Source: Serratia liquefaciens
Lineage (GTDB): Bacteria > Pseudomonadota > Gammaproteobacteria > Enterobacterales > Enterobacteriaceae
DNA length: 35,852 nucleotides
NCBI GenBank assembly: GCA_012719855.1
Contig: JAAXZN010000033.1
Span: 1 to 35,852, forward strand
Reading direction: 5' to 3'
Part shown: positions 17,178 through 25,662 of the stretch, piece after piece
Position numbering within the stretch: position 1 is the stretch's first letter
Layout: every line of letters starts with the position of its first letter
Position numbers and translations under genes: made by a program
The notes under the pieces: model-generated
The model's input: the letters and a program-made list of their open reading frames with translations, nothing else
The model's database searches: none
Told to the model about the DNA's origin: nothing

Positions 17178-17582
17178 TTAATTAACCCGAAATCGCTCAC
17201 ACAACTCGCCCAGATGGAGAAGCAGATACACCACATCCGCCGCATCCGGTACGGTGACATACCAGCGCGGGTGATCATACTCCTCCGGCTGGGGCCATAA
17301 CGTACTGCCGGTCACCGTGATCAGCACATCGATGCAACGCCCCAGACGGCCCTCGAGATGCAGTGCCACGCTGGTACGACTCCCGATGCGATGCGGGTGG
17401 GCAGTCATTTGGACCGGCCCCAACAGCCGATCGCGGATAGCCGCACAGAACGTCTCAAGCCGCCGCGCATCCGTTTCGCTTAAGGTGGCCACCCCCTGCG
17501 GAGGAAGGGTGAACAACGACGGCTCACGACAGACCTGACCATGCGGTCGAACAACAGGTTCCGGGTATTTCAGCGTCATCAT
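17178..17582 (-). CDS. Conserved-looking ICE hypothetical protein
   Basis: The 134-residue soluble protein overlaps the VirB4-like gene by four bases (ATGA). It has no signal peptide or membrane segment, and a C-terminal Leu-rich helix (VVYLLLHLGELCERF). No motif is recognised. Coupling to the ATPase gene makes a role with the VirB4-like ATPase plausible. In many related ICEs a disulfide or thioredoxin-like gene occupies this place, but there is no CxxC here. Confidence 0.7.
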   Translation of the reverse strand: MMTLKYPEPVVRPHGQVCREPSLFTLPPQGVATLSETDARRLETFCAAIRDRLLGPVQMTAHPHRIGSRTSVALHLEGRLGRCIDVLITVTGSTLWPQPEEYDHPRWYVTVPDAADVVYLLLHLGELCERFRVN

Positions 17583-20419
17583 GCTACCGCTGCCTCCCCG
17601 TTAGCCGCCAGTCCACGCAGGCGGTCAAGTTTTTGTGCCACCTTGCGGGCCGCCTCGAGCTCGCTGCAGCCAAATTCCTGCATCAGCGCGCGGCGCTCGG
17701 CCTTCTCTTCTTTCTCGGTCATCCCCAGCGCCAGATACAAGCTCGGCGGTACCGCACGGAACAGCGCCTCGAGTTTTTTCGACAGCACCACGCCTTCGGT
17801 ATAACAGCCGGACAGCTTGCTGGCTGACAATAGCACCGCCTTTTGCTCCTCGGTCAGCGCCTTGAAGCGGGCAATGTCGTTGACCTCCTCCGGCGGCATG
17901 GTCAGACAGACCCACCACTCCGCCATGTTCAGCATCTTCTCGGCAATGTTTGGGAAGTCTTTTAAGTTCTGTGTCGCCAGCCACAGCCAGGCGCCGAGCT
18001 TACGCCACATCTTGACGATTTTGGTCATGTACGGCGCCAGCAGCGGGTTCACCGTCACGATATGCGCTTCATCCACCGCGAACACGATGTCCCGCTCCGA
18101 GTACTGGTCTCGTTCGGCAATGTTGTTGATGGTGTTGGTCAAGCTCACCATCGTCAGCGCCATCTGCGCCTCATACCCCTCACGCGCCAGATGCCCCAGG
18201 TCAATCAGGGTGACATCCGCCTCTGGCCACAGGCTACCTTCGCGGTTAAACAGCTCAGCCTCGAAGCTGCCGGCCTGGGTAAACATCCCCAGCGCTTCCG
18301 CCATTTCGGCCGCTTTCGCCCGACGCTGTGGATTGCGCTTTTCGTTGGCCGTGTCGTTAGAAATCGCATACAAGGCGTTCTGTAAATCAGACGGTAACAT
18401 CTGGCGCTGTTCGTCAAAGGCGCTTTTCGCCGCCATCAGCAAGGCTTCGCGGATCATTGCCCGGTCAGCCCGTTTTAACTCCGCTTCTTCCTTCTGGTCA
18501 CCGCCGGTGATCATCATGCGCGCCGAGATCTCCATCTCCCCCAGATAATCCCGTTTATCCTCATCGTCGTCGTCCGCATCGATATCTCTCAACTCACTTT
18601 CATCCAGCTCCAGTGAACTCAGTTCCTCGATAAGCTTATGCGCGAAAGAGAACGGCGGCAGAGACACAGCACTGCCCGGTTTGATGCTGATTTTATTGAC
18701 CGTCAGCCCCTGGCTTTCAAAGTAATCAGCCAACAATCCAAACGAGTTGCCCGCTTCAGCAATGAACAGACGAGGTCGATGTACCGCCATGGTTTGCGTC
18801 AGCGTGGCGCACAATGTCGCTGACTTCCCCGCGCCGGTCGGCCCAAAATACAGCATATGGGCATTCTGACTGCGGTCATGCTTGTTGAGCGGGTCAACCG
18901 TCAGAATATCGCCACCGCGGTTGAAAAAACTCAGTCCGGGGTTGCCCGTTCCCGTTTCACGCCCGGTCACCGGCAACAGGCCGGCCAGATGCTGTACCCA
19001 GGTCAGGCGGGTGTACCAGTGTTTCTTGTCCGATTCCGGGTTAAAACACATCGGCAACGCCCGCAGGTAGGTATTGAGCGGCGCCACATCAAACTCCGGC
19101 CGTACCGGCTGCAGGCCGGCGCCGAGCAACACGTTGGTCAGATCGACACGTTTATGATTGAGCGTGGTCAGGTCGCTGGCACGCAACAAGAAGGTGATGC
19201 CGGCACGGTACAGCTTGTGACGATTACCCAGGTATTCCTTGACCTGTGCCACGTCCTGACGCACGCGCCCGGACTCGGTATTCTCACCGACGGCGTTCTT
19301 GGACAACTTGTTAAAGTCGTTTTCCAGCGTGTCCTGCGGCTGCACCACGATGGTCATGCAGACCATTGTCCCTTCCGGGAACATATCCATCAGCGCGTTG
19401 ATTTTCTTCTCGCCACGCTTCTGCTCACCGGTGAGGGTGCCCGGCTCCGGCGGCCGGCGCAGCTTCTCGACCGGAATGGTACAATGCGCCTGATTATCGA
19501 ACCACCACACCCCCTGGTCCGGATCGGACACGGGCGGGGTGAACAGGAGGGTTTCGGCAAAATCGTTCTGCACCGGCATGGCACCTTCCGGTGTGTCACG
19601 GCTGTCAAAATAGGCGGCGTCACGGTACAACGTCCCTTTATCCACCCACTCAGGGCTGGGATTAAAATGACGCAGCAGCCAGTCGTGAACCTGGCCGCCA
19701 TTTTGCCGCACACACACCACGCCTGCCCCGTTCAGCGCCCCCGTCACGCGCTCACAGGTCTGATTCAGCATAGCGATCGGCGGCATCGGGTCGGTGTTGC
19801 CCTTGCCAATCCAGCGATACACCACCATGCGGGTCCGGCGTTGCTGCCCACGCCATGGCTGATCGGTGATCAGCGTGTCCTTGAACAGGCCTTCCGGACG
19901 GGCAATTCCGCGCATATGGCGCTCGGTTTCTTTCAGCCAGGATTCAGACAGTTGAGAGCCTTGCGCATGCGGCTTGATATACCCTCTCAGCCGGTCAAGA
20001 TACGCATCGACGTTGTTCTCATCCTGGCAAAAGAACTGCACCACCCAGGGGTTTTCGTCATGCTCGTCAAACGAGTCCTGCAGGGCGTCTTCCACCGTGT
20101 CGCGCATTTGCTCCAGGCGATCGTCCGTGCGCCCTTCGGTGGCCACCGGTGTAATGTCGAATACGGCCCCGACGGACACCCCGTCATCCAGCAAAATACA
20201 CTGCTCACGGTCGAGAAACTCCGCCCAGGGCAGGTAATCAACGATGGAGGGATTGGCGTGATACACCTGCTGTTCATCCTTTACCGTCATCTTGCCCGGG
20301 CGCCGTAACGGTTCACGTCCGTCAACGGACAGCGGCACGCCGTCCTCGTCACCCGTAGCCGGCACCGCCGGCGTCTTGCGCGTCAGGCGCTTTTTATCAA
20401 ACAGGGAAAATCGCATCAA
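17579..20419 (-). CDS. VirB4/TraC-like conjugation ATPase (TIGR03744-like)
   Basis: The 946-residue protein drives assembly and secretion through the transfer channel. It has Walker A GPTGAGKS at about 526-533 and a Walker B-type IVFAVDEAHIV near 810. The TLIDLGHL and WLATQNLKDF segments are typical of VirB4 ATPases. A long N-terminal domain (about 50-480) matches the PFGI-1 class ATPase family in order and size. It is cytoplasmic and bound to the inner membrane complex. The start overlaps the stop of the lipoprotein gene by four bases. An acidic run (DIDADDDDEDKRD) lies in the variable region between the motifs. Confidence 0.93.
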   Translation of the reverse strand: MMRFSLFDKKRLTRKTPAVPATGDEDGVPLSVDGREPLRRPGKMTVKDEQQVYHANPSIVDYLPWAEFLDREQCILLDDGVSVGAVFDITPVATEGRTDDRLEQMRDTVEDALQDSFDEHDENPWVVQFFCQDENNVDAYLDRLRGYIKPHAQGSQLSESWLKETERHMRGIARPEGLFKDTLITDQPWRGQQRRTRMVVYRWIGKGNTDPMPPIAMLNQTCERVTGALNGAGVVCVRQNGGQVHDWLLRHFNPSPEWVDKGTLYRDAAYFDSRDTPEGAMPVQNDFAETLLFTPPVSDPDQGVWWFDNQAHCTIPVEKLRRPPEPGTLTGEQKRGEKKINALMDMFPEGTMVCMTIVVQPQDTLENDFNKLSKNAVGENTESGRVRQDVAQVKEYLGNRHKLYRAGITFLLRASDLTTLNHKRVDLTNVLLGAGLQPVRPEFDVAPLNTYLRALPMCFNPESDKKHWYTRLTWVQHLAGLLPVTGRETGTGNPGLSFFNRGGDILTVDPLNKHDRSQNAHMLYFGPTGAGKSATLCATLTQTMAVHRPRLFIAEAGNSFGLLADYFESQGLTVNKISIKPGSAVSLPPFSFAHKLIEELSSLELDESELRDIDADDDDEDKRDYLGEMEISARMMITGGDQKEEAELKRADRAMIREALLMAAKSAFDEQRQMLPSDLQNALYAISNDTANEKRNPQRRAKAAEMAEALGMFTQAGSFEAELFNREGSLWPEADVTLIDLGHLAREGYEAQMALTMVSLTNTINNIAERDQYSERDIVFAVDEAHIVTVNPLLAPYMTKIVKMWRKLGAWLWLATQNLKDFPNIAEKMLNMAEWWVCLTMPPEEVNDIARFKALTEEQKAVLLSASKLSGCYTEGVVLSKKLEALFRAVPPSLYLALGMTEKEEKAERRALMQEFGCSELEAARKVAQKLDRLRGLAANGEAAVA

Positions 20420-20841
20420 TAGGCCTCCGTCCGTTCACCCGGCATCGCATACTGCACTTGGCTGTAGAACGGGAACACGGTGCTGTACCCCGGCACCGGC
20501 GCGTTACCGTCCGCCAGGTGCGGGAACACGTACATCACCAGGTCGGGGTTCGGCAACCGTGGGAACTGCTGGCTGATTTCACTTTCCTGGGTGCGGCTGT
20601 AGCTGCGATCGTCCGCCGCTGTCGCCTGGCGTTCGTTGTCGGTGAGCGGGCGGCGCAGACTATCGCGGGCCGCCACCGCATTACGCGCTGAACCGCCCCC
20701 GTCTTCACCCTGCCACAATTCCAGCATCGAGCTGTCGCCTGGCGGCAGCATTTCCTCTTTCGACGTCGAACAGCCGGCCAACGCCATGACGCTGACAATG
20801 ACTGCGGTCGCCAGGACTCGGTTAAACAGATTTTTCCGCAT
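20416..20841 (-). CDS. ICE lipoprotein, TIGR03751-like (VirB7-like)
   Basis: From 20841 the protein is 141 residues, with a lipoprotein signal peptide and lipobox LAGC at residues 20-23. The mature chain is short and polar and would be anchored in the outer membrane as part of the core complex. An in-frame ATG nine bases upstream is possible, but AAGAG is better spaced for 20841. The start region overlaps the end of a 39-codon frame on the same strand. The family assignment rests on position between the VirB10- and VirB4-like genes and on the lipobox. Confidence 0.82.
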   Translation of the reverse strand: MRKNLFNRVLATAVIVSVMALAGCSTSKEEMLPPGDSSMLELWQGEDGGGSARNAVAARDSLRRPLTDNERQATAADDRSYSRTQESEISQQFPRLPNPDLVMYVFPHLADGNAPVPGYSTVFPFYSQVQYAMPGERTEAY

Positions 20842-20846
20842 GATTA

Positions 20847-20966
20847 TCATTCTCTTATAAGCAAACACAGCAGGAGCAGCACACCCAACCAAAACGCGCT
20901 GCTGGACAGCAAGACCAGCGCCCAACTCTGTGGGCGACTCATCCTTTCGCATTGACGCCACAGCAT
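20847..20966 (-). CDS. 39-residue single-pass membrane peptide in the transfer operon
   Basis: This frame has the very strong ribosome site GAGGAGGAG 4 bases before its ATG. It starts 24 bases after the VirB10-like stop, and its TGA overlaps an ATG of the following lipoprotein gene. The peptide has a polar N-terminus (MLWRQCERMSRPQ), a long hydrophobic helix of about 20 residues (from SWALVLLSSS to LLCLLI) and a short RE end. It fits exactly into an otherwise unused gap of a densely packed operon. Small size means it is easily left out of annotations. A role as an assembly peptide of the VirB10/VirB7-like core is inference. Confidence 0.65.
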   Translation of the reverse strand: MLWRQCERMSRPQSWALVLLSSSAFWLGVLLLLCLLIRE

Positions 20967-20990
20967 GCTTCTCCTCCTCTGAATGACGTG

Positions 20991-22487
20991 TTAATCCAGT
21001 CCGCCGGTGCTGCCGTCTTCGCCGGGCAGGCTGAAGTCGTAACGCACCTTGCGCCCTTTGGTCTCAAAATCTATCGCCAGCTGGCGGGTAATGTGCACGG
21101 CCAGTTTCTGGCCCGGAGGGACGTAGACGGCATCAAACATCATGCCGTAGCGTTCGCGCACCCAGTCGGCGGTCTCTTTCATCCCGCCGGACAGGGCTTT
21201 GCCCAGCACCGCCTGGCCGGCATTACCGGTCATGGTGGCGGTGATACCATTCACATTGTTTTGGGTGGTGTATTGCCCCTGGCTGATCCCCTCACCGGCA
21301 GCACTGGCGGCAGACAACGCGGCAATGGTCGGCAGATAGGTCGAGGCATTGGATTTACGTTCCCCGCCGATGCACGGAATGCCGTTGTCATCGGAGATCC
21401 AGCCAATACCGGCAGTCGTGCTGACGTCTTTGCCAGTGTTGCCGCTATTGTGGTTGCTGTTGGCCTTCATATTGGTGTCAGGATGCGGCAAGGTGCGTAC
21501 CGTACCGTCCGCAAACACAAACGTAATGCTGTTGACCTGGCCACGTACGCAGGACAACGTCCAGTCGCCGCTGGCCGTCCCGGAGACAATCGCCCCTTCC
21601 ACGTCCGGCAGCTCGATGCCGTTGGCGGTCAGGTTGTCTTTGCCAATCATCAGTTTGAACGGGTAGGGGTCGGTCACCGTGCCGTTGATCGGCACGCGGC
21701 CCAGCAGCGCCGTCATCGAACGACTGCCCACCAGGGTCGAGTTCTCGGGCAGGGTGAACACCGGCTCGGCGTTCTCCTCCGCCCCTTTTTCATTGGTGTG
21801 GCCTTTGACCTGCTGCTCATAGGCAGCTTTCTGGCGCGTGATGGCGTTGTCCGAGAGGAACGACGTCGGGAACTGCGGGCCGTCTTTGGCGCTGTTCGGA
21901 TTGCGCGGATCGGGTTCTTTCATGTCCTTCGGACCGACCCACATCAACCCGTCCTGGCCAGGCGCCGCACTGCCCTCGCCGGCCCCCATGCCATCCAGCC
22001 CCAGGCCGAGCGGGATATCGCTGTCGCTCTTCGCCTTGTCTTTGTTTCCGGCCAATTGTTCGGTCAGCGTCTGGATTTTCCCCATCAGCGTTTGCTGCTC
22101 TTGCTGAAGCTGCTGCTGACGCTGTTGCGCCTGCTTCTGGTAGCCGGCAACGGCCTCGTTGACCTGGCCGGAGACATTGGTATTGCGTTTGCGCAGTGCT
22201 TCGTTTTCTTTCAACACTTTGTCAATGTTGCTCTGCAGCTCGGCCTGCTGGGTTCGGGTGGTGCGCAGGGTGCCGACCAGGGTACGCAGTGTGTCTTCCG
22301 GGGTATCCCCTTCAACGCCCAGGGCGCGCAACTCCTCCGGCGACATGTTGGCCAGGACGTTATGCGCCTGCTGGGGTTTCTCCGGCGTTTTATCGTCTTT
22401 GCAGGCTTTGAGCCCGACGACAATGGACGCTGCCAGCACGCCGATCACAATCACTTTCGGCAGCATATTGGATTTCACGTCAGCCAT
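20991..22487 (-). CDS. VirB10/TraB-like protein (TIGR03752-like)
   Basis: The 498-residue protein has an N-terminal transmembrane helix (about 9-26), a Gln-rich coiled coil (about 85-145) and a C-terminal region from ~230. That region carries the VirB10-like core (GTVTDPYPFKLMIGKDNL, then ADGTVRTLPHPD). It should span from the inner membrane to the outer membrane complex. It overlaps the VirB9-like gene by eight bases. Confidence 0.88.
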   Translation of the reverse strand: MADVKSNMLPKVIVIGVLAASIVVGLKACKDDKTPEKPQQAHNVLANMSPEELRALGVEGDTPEDTLRTLVGTLRTTRTQQAELQSNIDKVLKENEALRKRNTNVSGQVNEAVAGYQKQAQQRQQQLQQEQQTLMGKIQTLTEQLAGNKDKAKSDSDIPLGLGLDGMGAGEGSAAPGQDGLMWVGPKDMKEPDPRNPNSAKDGPQFPTSFLSDNAITRQKAAYEQQVKGHTNEKGAEENAEPVFTLPENSTLVGSRSMTALLGRVPINGTVTDPYPFKLMIGKDNLTANGIELPDVEGAIVSGTASGDWTLSCVRGQVNSITFVFADGTVRTLPHPDTNMKANSNHNSGNTGKDVSTTAGIGWISDDNGIPCIGGERKSNASTYLPTIAALSAASAAGEGISQGQYTTQNNVNGITATMTGNAGQAVLGKALSGGMKETADWVRERYGMMFDAVYVPPGQKLAVHITRQLAIDFETKGRKVRYDFSLPGEDGSTGGLD

Positions 22488-23391
22488 GGTTTGCCCCCTT
22501 CTTCACCGCTTTTACGGCCTTGCGAACGACCGACGGCTCCGCGACAAAGGCGCCATCCGGGCGACCGGCGGTGACCAGGTACAGCGTGGTGGTGTCCTCC
22601 GGCGTGCCAACGGGTCCCAGGTAACGATGCTGGAAGGTGGCCGTCACGAATTGCCCCTGGAGCACCCGGGGATCCATCGTGATTTTACGGCTGGCGGTGT
22701 TCTGCACCTTCAGCGCCACCACGTTGCGACTGCCAATGCCCCAGCCGCCCAGCGGCGTGATGGCCACCGGCTCTGACGGGTACAGAGTGGTGATGCGTTT
22801 CGGCAGGTGCGGGTTAACCGGATGAATGCCGGGCACCGCTTCAACCGTACGCACCGGACCGTACAGACTTTGTGCCGCGTAGCGTGTCAGCACCACCGGC
22901 AGCGGGGCGTTGTATTTGATTTTTTTACGCTTCGCCTGGGTGCCGTCTTCCGCCCCAGGCGCTGCCGAAGGGTTCCCGGCTAACGATGACGGAGTATCAT
23001 TACTGCTGCTGATCGACGACACGTCACCGCTGTAGACAATGCGCACCGGCTCGGCGGAGCCTTTGTCCGATGCCGTCACATCGAGGAGAATAACCTCCCC
23101 GTTTTCCACGTCCTGCAGTTGCAGACGCGTTGGCGGGAAAGCCGCATCAGCTTTCAGGTAAACCGCGCCGCCACTGCTTTGCACCCGCAGCTTGCCGTTC
23201 AGCGCCGGCGGGAAGCCGACGCGGACATTTTTATCGGCAAACAGCACCCGCTCCTTGCCGACGGCCAGCGGGATTTGCAACGGGATACGCTCCCATTTCA
23301 TCAGCTCTTCCGCCTGGGCTACCGGTACGGTGAACGTCGCCGCCAGGGGAAGCACACTCAGGGAAAGCGCCAGTACGCGTGCTTTCATCAT
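22480..23391 (-). CDS. VirB9/TraK-like exported protein (TIGR03749-like)
   Basis: The 303-residue protein has a signal peptide (LALSLSVLPLAATFTVPVAQA) followed by beta-rich sequence. Its size and place match the TIGR03749/DUF3438 proteins of GI-type ICEs, which correspond to the VirB9/TraK component of the core complex. The ATG overlaps the preceding stop (ATGA) and has GGAG 7 bases upstream; a second ATG follows at once. A basic linker (AKRKKIKYN) lies near residue 154. Confidence 0.86.
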   Translation of the reverse strand: MMKARVLALSLSVLPLAATFTVPVAQAEELMKWERIPLQIPLAVGKERVLFADKNVRVGFPPALNGKLRVQSSGGAVYLKADAAFPPTRLQLQDVENGEVILLDVTASDKGSAEPVRIVYSGDVSSISSSNDTPSSLAGNPSAAPGAEDGTQAKRKKIKYNAPLPVVLTRYAAQSLYGPVRTVEAVPGIHPVNPHLPKRITTLYPSEPVAITPLGGWGIGSRNVVALKVQNTASRKITMDPRVLQGQFVTATFQHRYLGPVGTPEDTTTLYLVTAGRPDGAFVAEPSVVRKAVKAVKKGANHG

Positions 23392-24059
23392 TGGAATACT
23401 CCTTTCTTCTCAGGCGCGGGTTCCGCCGGCGCCGCAGCCAAACGCTGTGGCATGCTGTCGTAACAATCCAGGGCCAGACCGAACTCATTACGCTCCGGAT
23501 CCCCTTCTGCCCGTACCACTTTGAGCGGGTAGCGTGTCAGTGCGCGTTTCACCGGCTCGCCGGCGAAAGACTCGTCCGCCACCAGGTCAAGGCGCACCAC
23601 CCAGTTATCACGGCCTTTCACCGTCACCGGGCTCGGGTTATAACGGCCGTTGTAGCCATGCTCGGGAATTTCGAACACCACGCGCGTCCTGCCGGCCAGC
23701 TCACCGCTTTCGCTGCGCTTTTTGGCGTCCGCCTTCAGAAAACGTGCGCAGGAGTCCGTCAAATAAGGGGACAGCGCGGCAATTTTGGCTGGGTAATCCG
23801 CCTCACCGTTTTTTGGCCAGGCATTGAGCTGTTGGAAAATGTAGAAACCAAAACTGTAAACCGTGGAGGGAGGAACCTCCCACCAGGCACGGGTAGAGCC
23901 GCTGCGCAGGTCGGGAGGATTATGGATAGTCAGGTTATCCGGCGCCCGCATCCAGCCGATGCTGGCCACCAGAAGGAAAACAACCAGCACGCCGCAGGCA
24001 ATGCGCAACGTGAGAATGTGCTGGTCGCGGTTTTTAACCGCATGTCTGAAACGGCTCAT
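23388..24059 (-). CDS. VirB8-like inner membrane protein (TIGR03746-like)
   Basis: The 223-residue protein has a basic cytoplasmic N-terminus, one transmembrane helix (about 17-37) and a periplasmic domain of ~180 residues, the bipartite layout of VirB8/TraE. The family in this ICE class is TIGR03746/DUF2895. It overlaps the preceding and following genes by four bases each, a sign of strict co-translation. Confidence 0.88.
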   Translation of the reverse strand: MSRFRHAVKNRDQHILTLRIACGVLVVFLLVASIGWMRAPDNLTIHNPPDLRSGSTRAWWEVPPSTVYSFGFYIFQQLNAWPKNGEADYPAKIAALSPYLTDSCARFLKADAKKRSESGELAGRTRVVFEIPEHGYNGRYNPSPVTVKGRDNWVVRLDLVADESFAGEPVKRALTRYPLKVVRAEGDPERNEFGLALDCYDSMPQRLAAAPAEPAPEKKGVFQ

Positions 24060-24421
24060 TGGGACCTCTTTACAACGCGGCTGCGACGCAACGACCAGCC
24101 CTGTTTGTCGATAATCAGGGTGGGATCACCCCACCCCATGCGACGTTTACGCGCCTCGAGGCGCTGCCAGATATAATTCTCCGGTTTACCGCGCTTGAGG
24201 CGCGTCAGCCGGCTGCCACCAAACCAGATGACGAGGAGAGGGGTTACCAGCATGCCGGTGGGTATCACAACCCAGCCGGCAAGGGGGAAAAAAGGCAACG
24301 ACACGAGCAGACCCAGCCCTACGCCCGCCAACGCCGCCAACCCCATCTCCGGGGTGGTAAAGCCCCGGAAGACGACAGGTTCGGCGTTAAGGCGATCAGG
24401 CAAAAAACGGATAGTCTGCAT
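24056..24421 (-). CDS. VirB3-like membrane protein (TIGR03750-like)
   Basis: The start at 24421 has AAGGTGG 6 bases upstream and gives a 121-residue protein starting MQTIRFLPDRLN. A longer frame from 24469 would run back over the preceding gene. Two adjacent hydrophobic segments (about 25-48 and 50-68) precede a basic C-terminal part (RLTRLKRGKPENYIW). The family TIGR03750/DUF3487 occupies the VirB3/TraL position. Confidence 0.86.
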   Translation of the reverse strand: MQTIRFLPDRLNAEPVVFRGFTTPEMGLAALAGVGLGLLVSLPFFPLAGWVVIPTGMLVTPLLVIWFGGSRLTRLKRGKPENYIWQRLEARKRRMGWGDPTLIIDKQGWSLRRSRVVKRSQ

Positions 24422-24432
24422 GGTGAGCCACC

Positions 24433-24798
24433 TTAGAACAGGATTTCCGCGGACTTGCCGACCAGCCAAATCACGGTCACCAACAGCACCACACCGACCA
24501 GCACAATGGCGCCAAACTTGGCCCAGGTCGCTTTACCATCACGCACTTCAGCAAAGGTGTGAATGGCAGCATTGGCGACAATCAGGAAGGCCACAGCGGC
24601 AGCGACCAGACCAATAATGACGATCCCGTCCTGGAAATAGCCTTTGATGGTATCCATCAGACCACCGCCGCCACCGGAGGACGGGGGTTCAACAGAGGGT
24701 AAGGCCGCTTGTGCCGACTGACTGGCGGCATAGGCCAGGGAAGTCGCCACCGCGACTCGGGCAGATAAATGACGGAAAAAACGAACAACAACATTCAT
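24433..24798 (-). CDS. VirB2-like pilin precursor (TIGR03745-like)
   Basis: The start at 24798 (MNVVVRFFRHLSA) has AAGGAAAG upstream. A longer frame upstream overlaps the preceding gene without support. The 121-residue protein has a long signal sequence (to about residue 35, AQAALPS), a Gly-rich turn (SSGGGGG) and two hydrophobic segments (about 60-80 and 95-117), as in conjugative pilins. The family is TIGR03745/DUF2976. Confidence 0.86.
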   Translation of the reverse strand: MNVVVRFFRHLSARVAVATSLAYAASQSAQAALPSVEPPSSGGGGGLMDTIKGYFQDGIVIIGLVAAAVAFLIVANAAIHTFAEVRDGKATWAKFGAIVLVGVVLLVTVIWLVGKSAEILF

Positions 24799-24862
24799 AA
24801 AACTTTCCTTTTTGCAGTGTGAAAATAACAACGTGTAAAACTTGTCCAGCGTCGCGCTCAGG

Positions 24863-25099
24863 TCAGCTGGCAAACATCCAAATCGAGACAACCAACAAAA
24901 GAACGGTTTTGATGACGAAGTGAACCAGCGCCCCATTCCGTACTTTTTCGTTGCTCCACCCCTGGTACACATCGATCAGTGCCCAGGCCGCCCAGACAAA
25001 CAACGTCGCCAACAAGCCGCCGATGCAAATCAGCGACAGAATGCTGACTTCAACCCCACCGCTGGCCGCATTGAAGGCCTGTTCCTGTGCACCGGTCAT
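24863..25099 (-). CDS. Small two-helix conjugation protein (TIGR03758-like)
   Basis: The 78-residue protein has hydrophobic segments at about 18-40 and 60-76, with a short polar link (DVYQGWSNEKVRNG). It overlaps the stop of the RAQPRD gene by four bases. Size, topology and place match the TIGR03758/DUF3262 proteins. It resembles pilin-like subunits and is probably an inner membrane protein. Confidence 0.85.
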   Translation of the reverse strand: MTGAQEQAFNAASGGVEVSILSLICIGGLLATLFVWAAWALIDVYQGWSNEKVRNGALVHFVIKTVLLLVVSIWMFAS

Positions 25100-25425
25100 G
25101 GACGCTCCCGACGGTAGTTGCCGGCCACGGCGCTGCCATCACGGGGTTGCGCGTGCGAGGGCTCCAGGTAACGATCGATACCGGCATTGATGGTCTTGAG
25201 GTCGGCAGTGGCGCGGGCATAGTCAAAGAAGAAACGACCACGCTCGGACGGGTCGGCCTGAACGGCGGCAACGCGCGCACGTTCAAGCGCTGCCTGCACC
25301 TGAATCAACATGCGCTGGGCGGACGCCAGCTCATCTTTTTCAGCAGCCTGGGCAGGCAGGGCAGTCAGCAAAGTCAGCCCCAGCAAACAGCCGGCGCCGA
25401 GACCGCGAACAACGGAGATAGACAT
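25096..25425 (-). CDS. RAQPRD-family ICE protein (TIGR01690-like)
   Basis: The start at 25425 (MSISVVRG) has AAGGAG 9 bases upstream; a GTG six bases earlier is too close to that site. The 109-residue exported protein has a signal peptide ending AQAA, a helical middle and the family motif near its C-terminus, here HAQPRD in place of the usual RAQPRD. It is periplasmic, in the transfer apparatus. It is the first gene after a 235-base gap with strong hairpins, so it may begin a second transcription unit. Confidence 0.86.
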   Translation of the reverse strand: MSISVVRGLGAGCLLGLTLLTALPAQAAEKDELASAQRMLIQVQAALERARVAAVQADPSERGRFFFDYARATADLKTINAGIDRYLEPSHAQPRDGSAVAGNYRRERP

Positions 25426-25582
25426 ACACAAGCACTCCTTAACGATTAGGGTGCTGTCAGGGTGCGATAGATGGGGGATCAGGTCAGCGGATAACTCTTT
25501 ATGGAATTTTGATAATTTTTACTCACTTCAGGAGGGGCCAGGGAGGGTGAATCTATTCAGGATAGTGGTAATCAACTGACGC

Positions 25583-25662
25583 GCCGCTACGCGGCTTGTC
25601 TGCTGACGGCGGCGCACAAAAACCAGTTTTGTACACCGCCGTCCAGCCCGGAATTCAGGGCT
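25583..25662 (-). promoter_or_regulatory. Strong hairpins in a gap of the transfer operon
   Basis: Three inverted repeats follow the TIGR03747-like stop: AGCCC/GGGCT (25645-25662), a 37-base hairpin at 25606-25642 and GCCGC/GCGGC (25583-25595). The middle one has 16 consecutive pairs on the minus strand, two of them U-G. On the plus strand those two are mismatches, so selection seems to act on the minus-strand RNA. No U run follows, so it is not a classical terminator. RNA processing or attenuation between coupling-protein and pilin genes is possible. The rest of the gap, 25432-25582, may hold a promoter, but none is convincing. Confidence 0.6.

Noticed and set aside
18857-20308. 483-codon plus-strand frame
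   Set aside because: It is opposite the VirB4-like ATPase gene, whose Walker motifs are certain. It is rich in His/Arg/Gln as expected of an antisense shadow in GC-rich DNA.
20952-22574. 540-codon plus-strand frame
   Set aside because: Antisense shadow of the VirB10-like gene, with low-complexity Arg/Gln/Gly composition and no motif.
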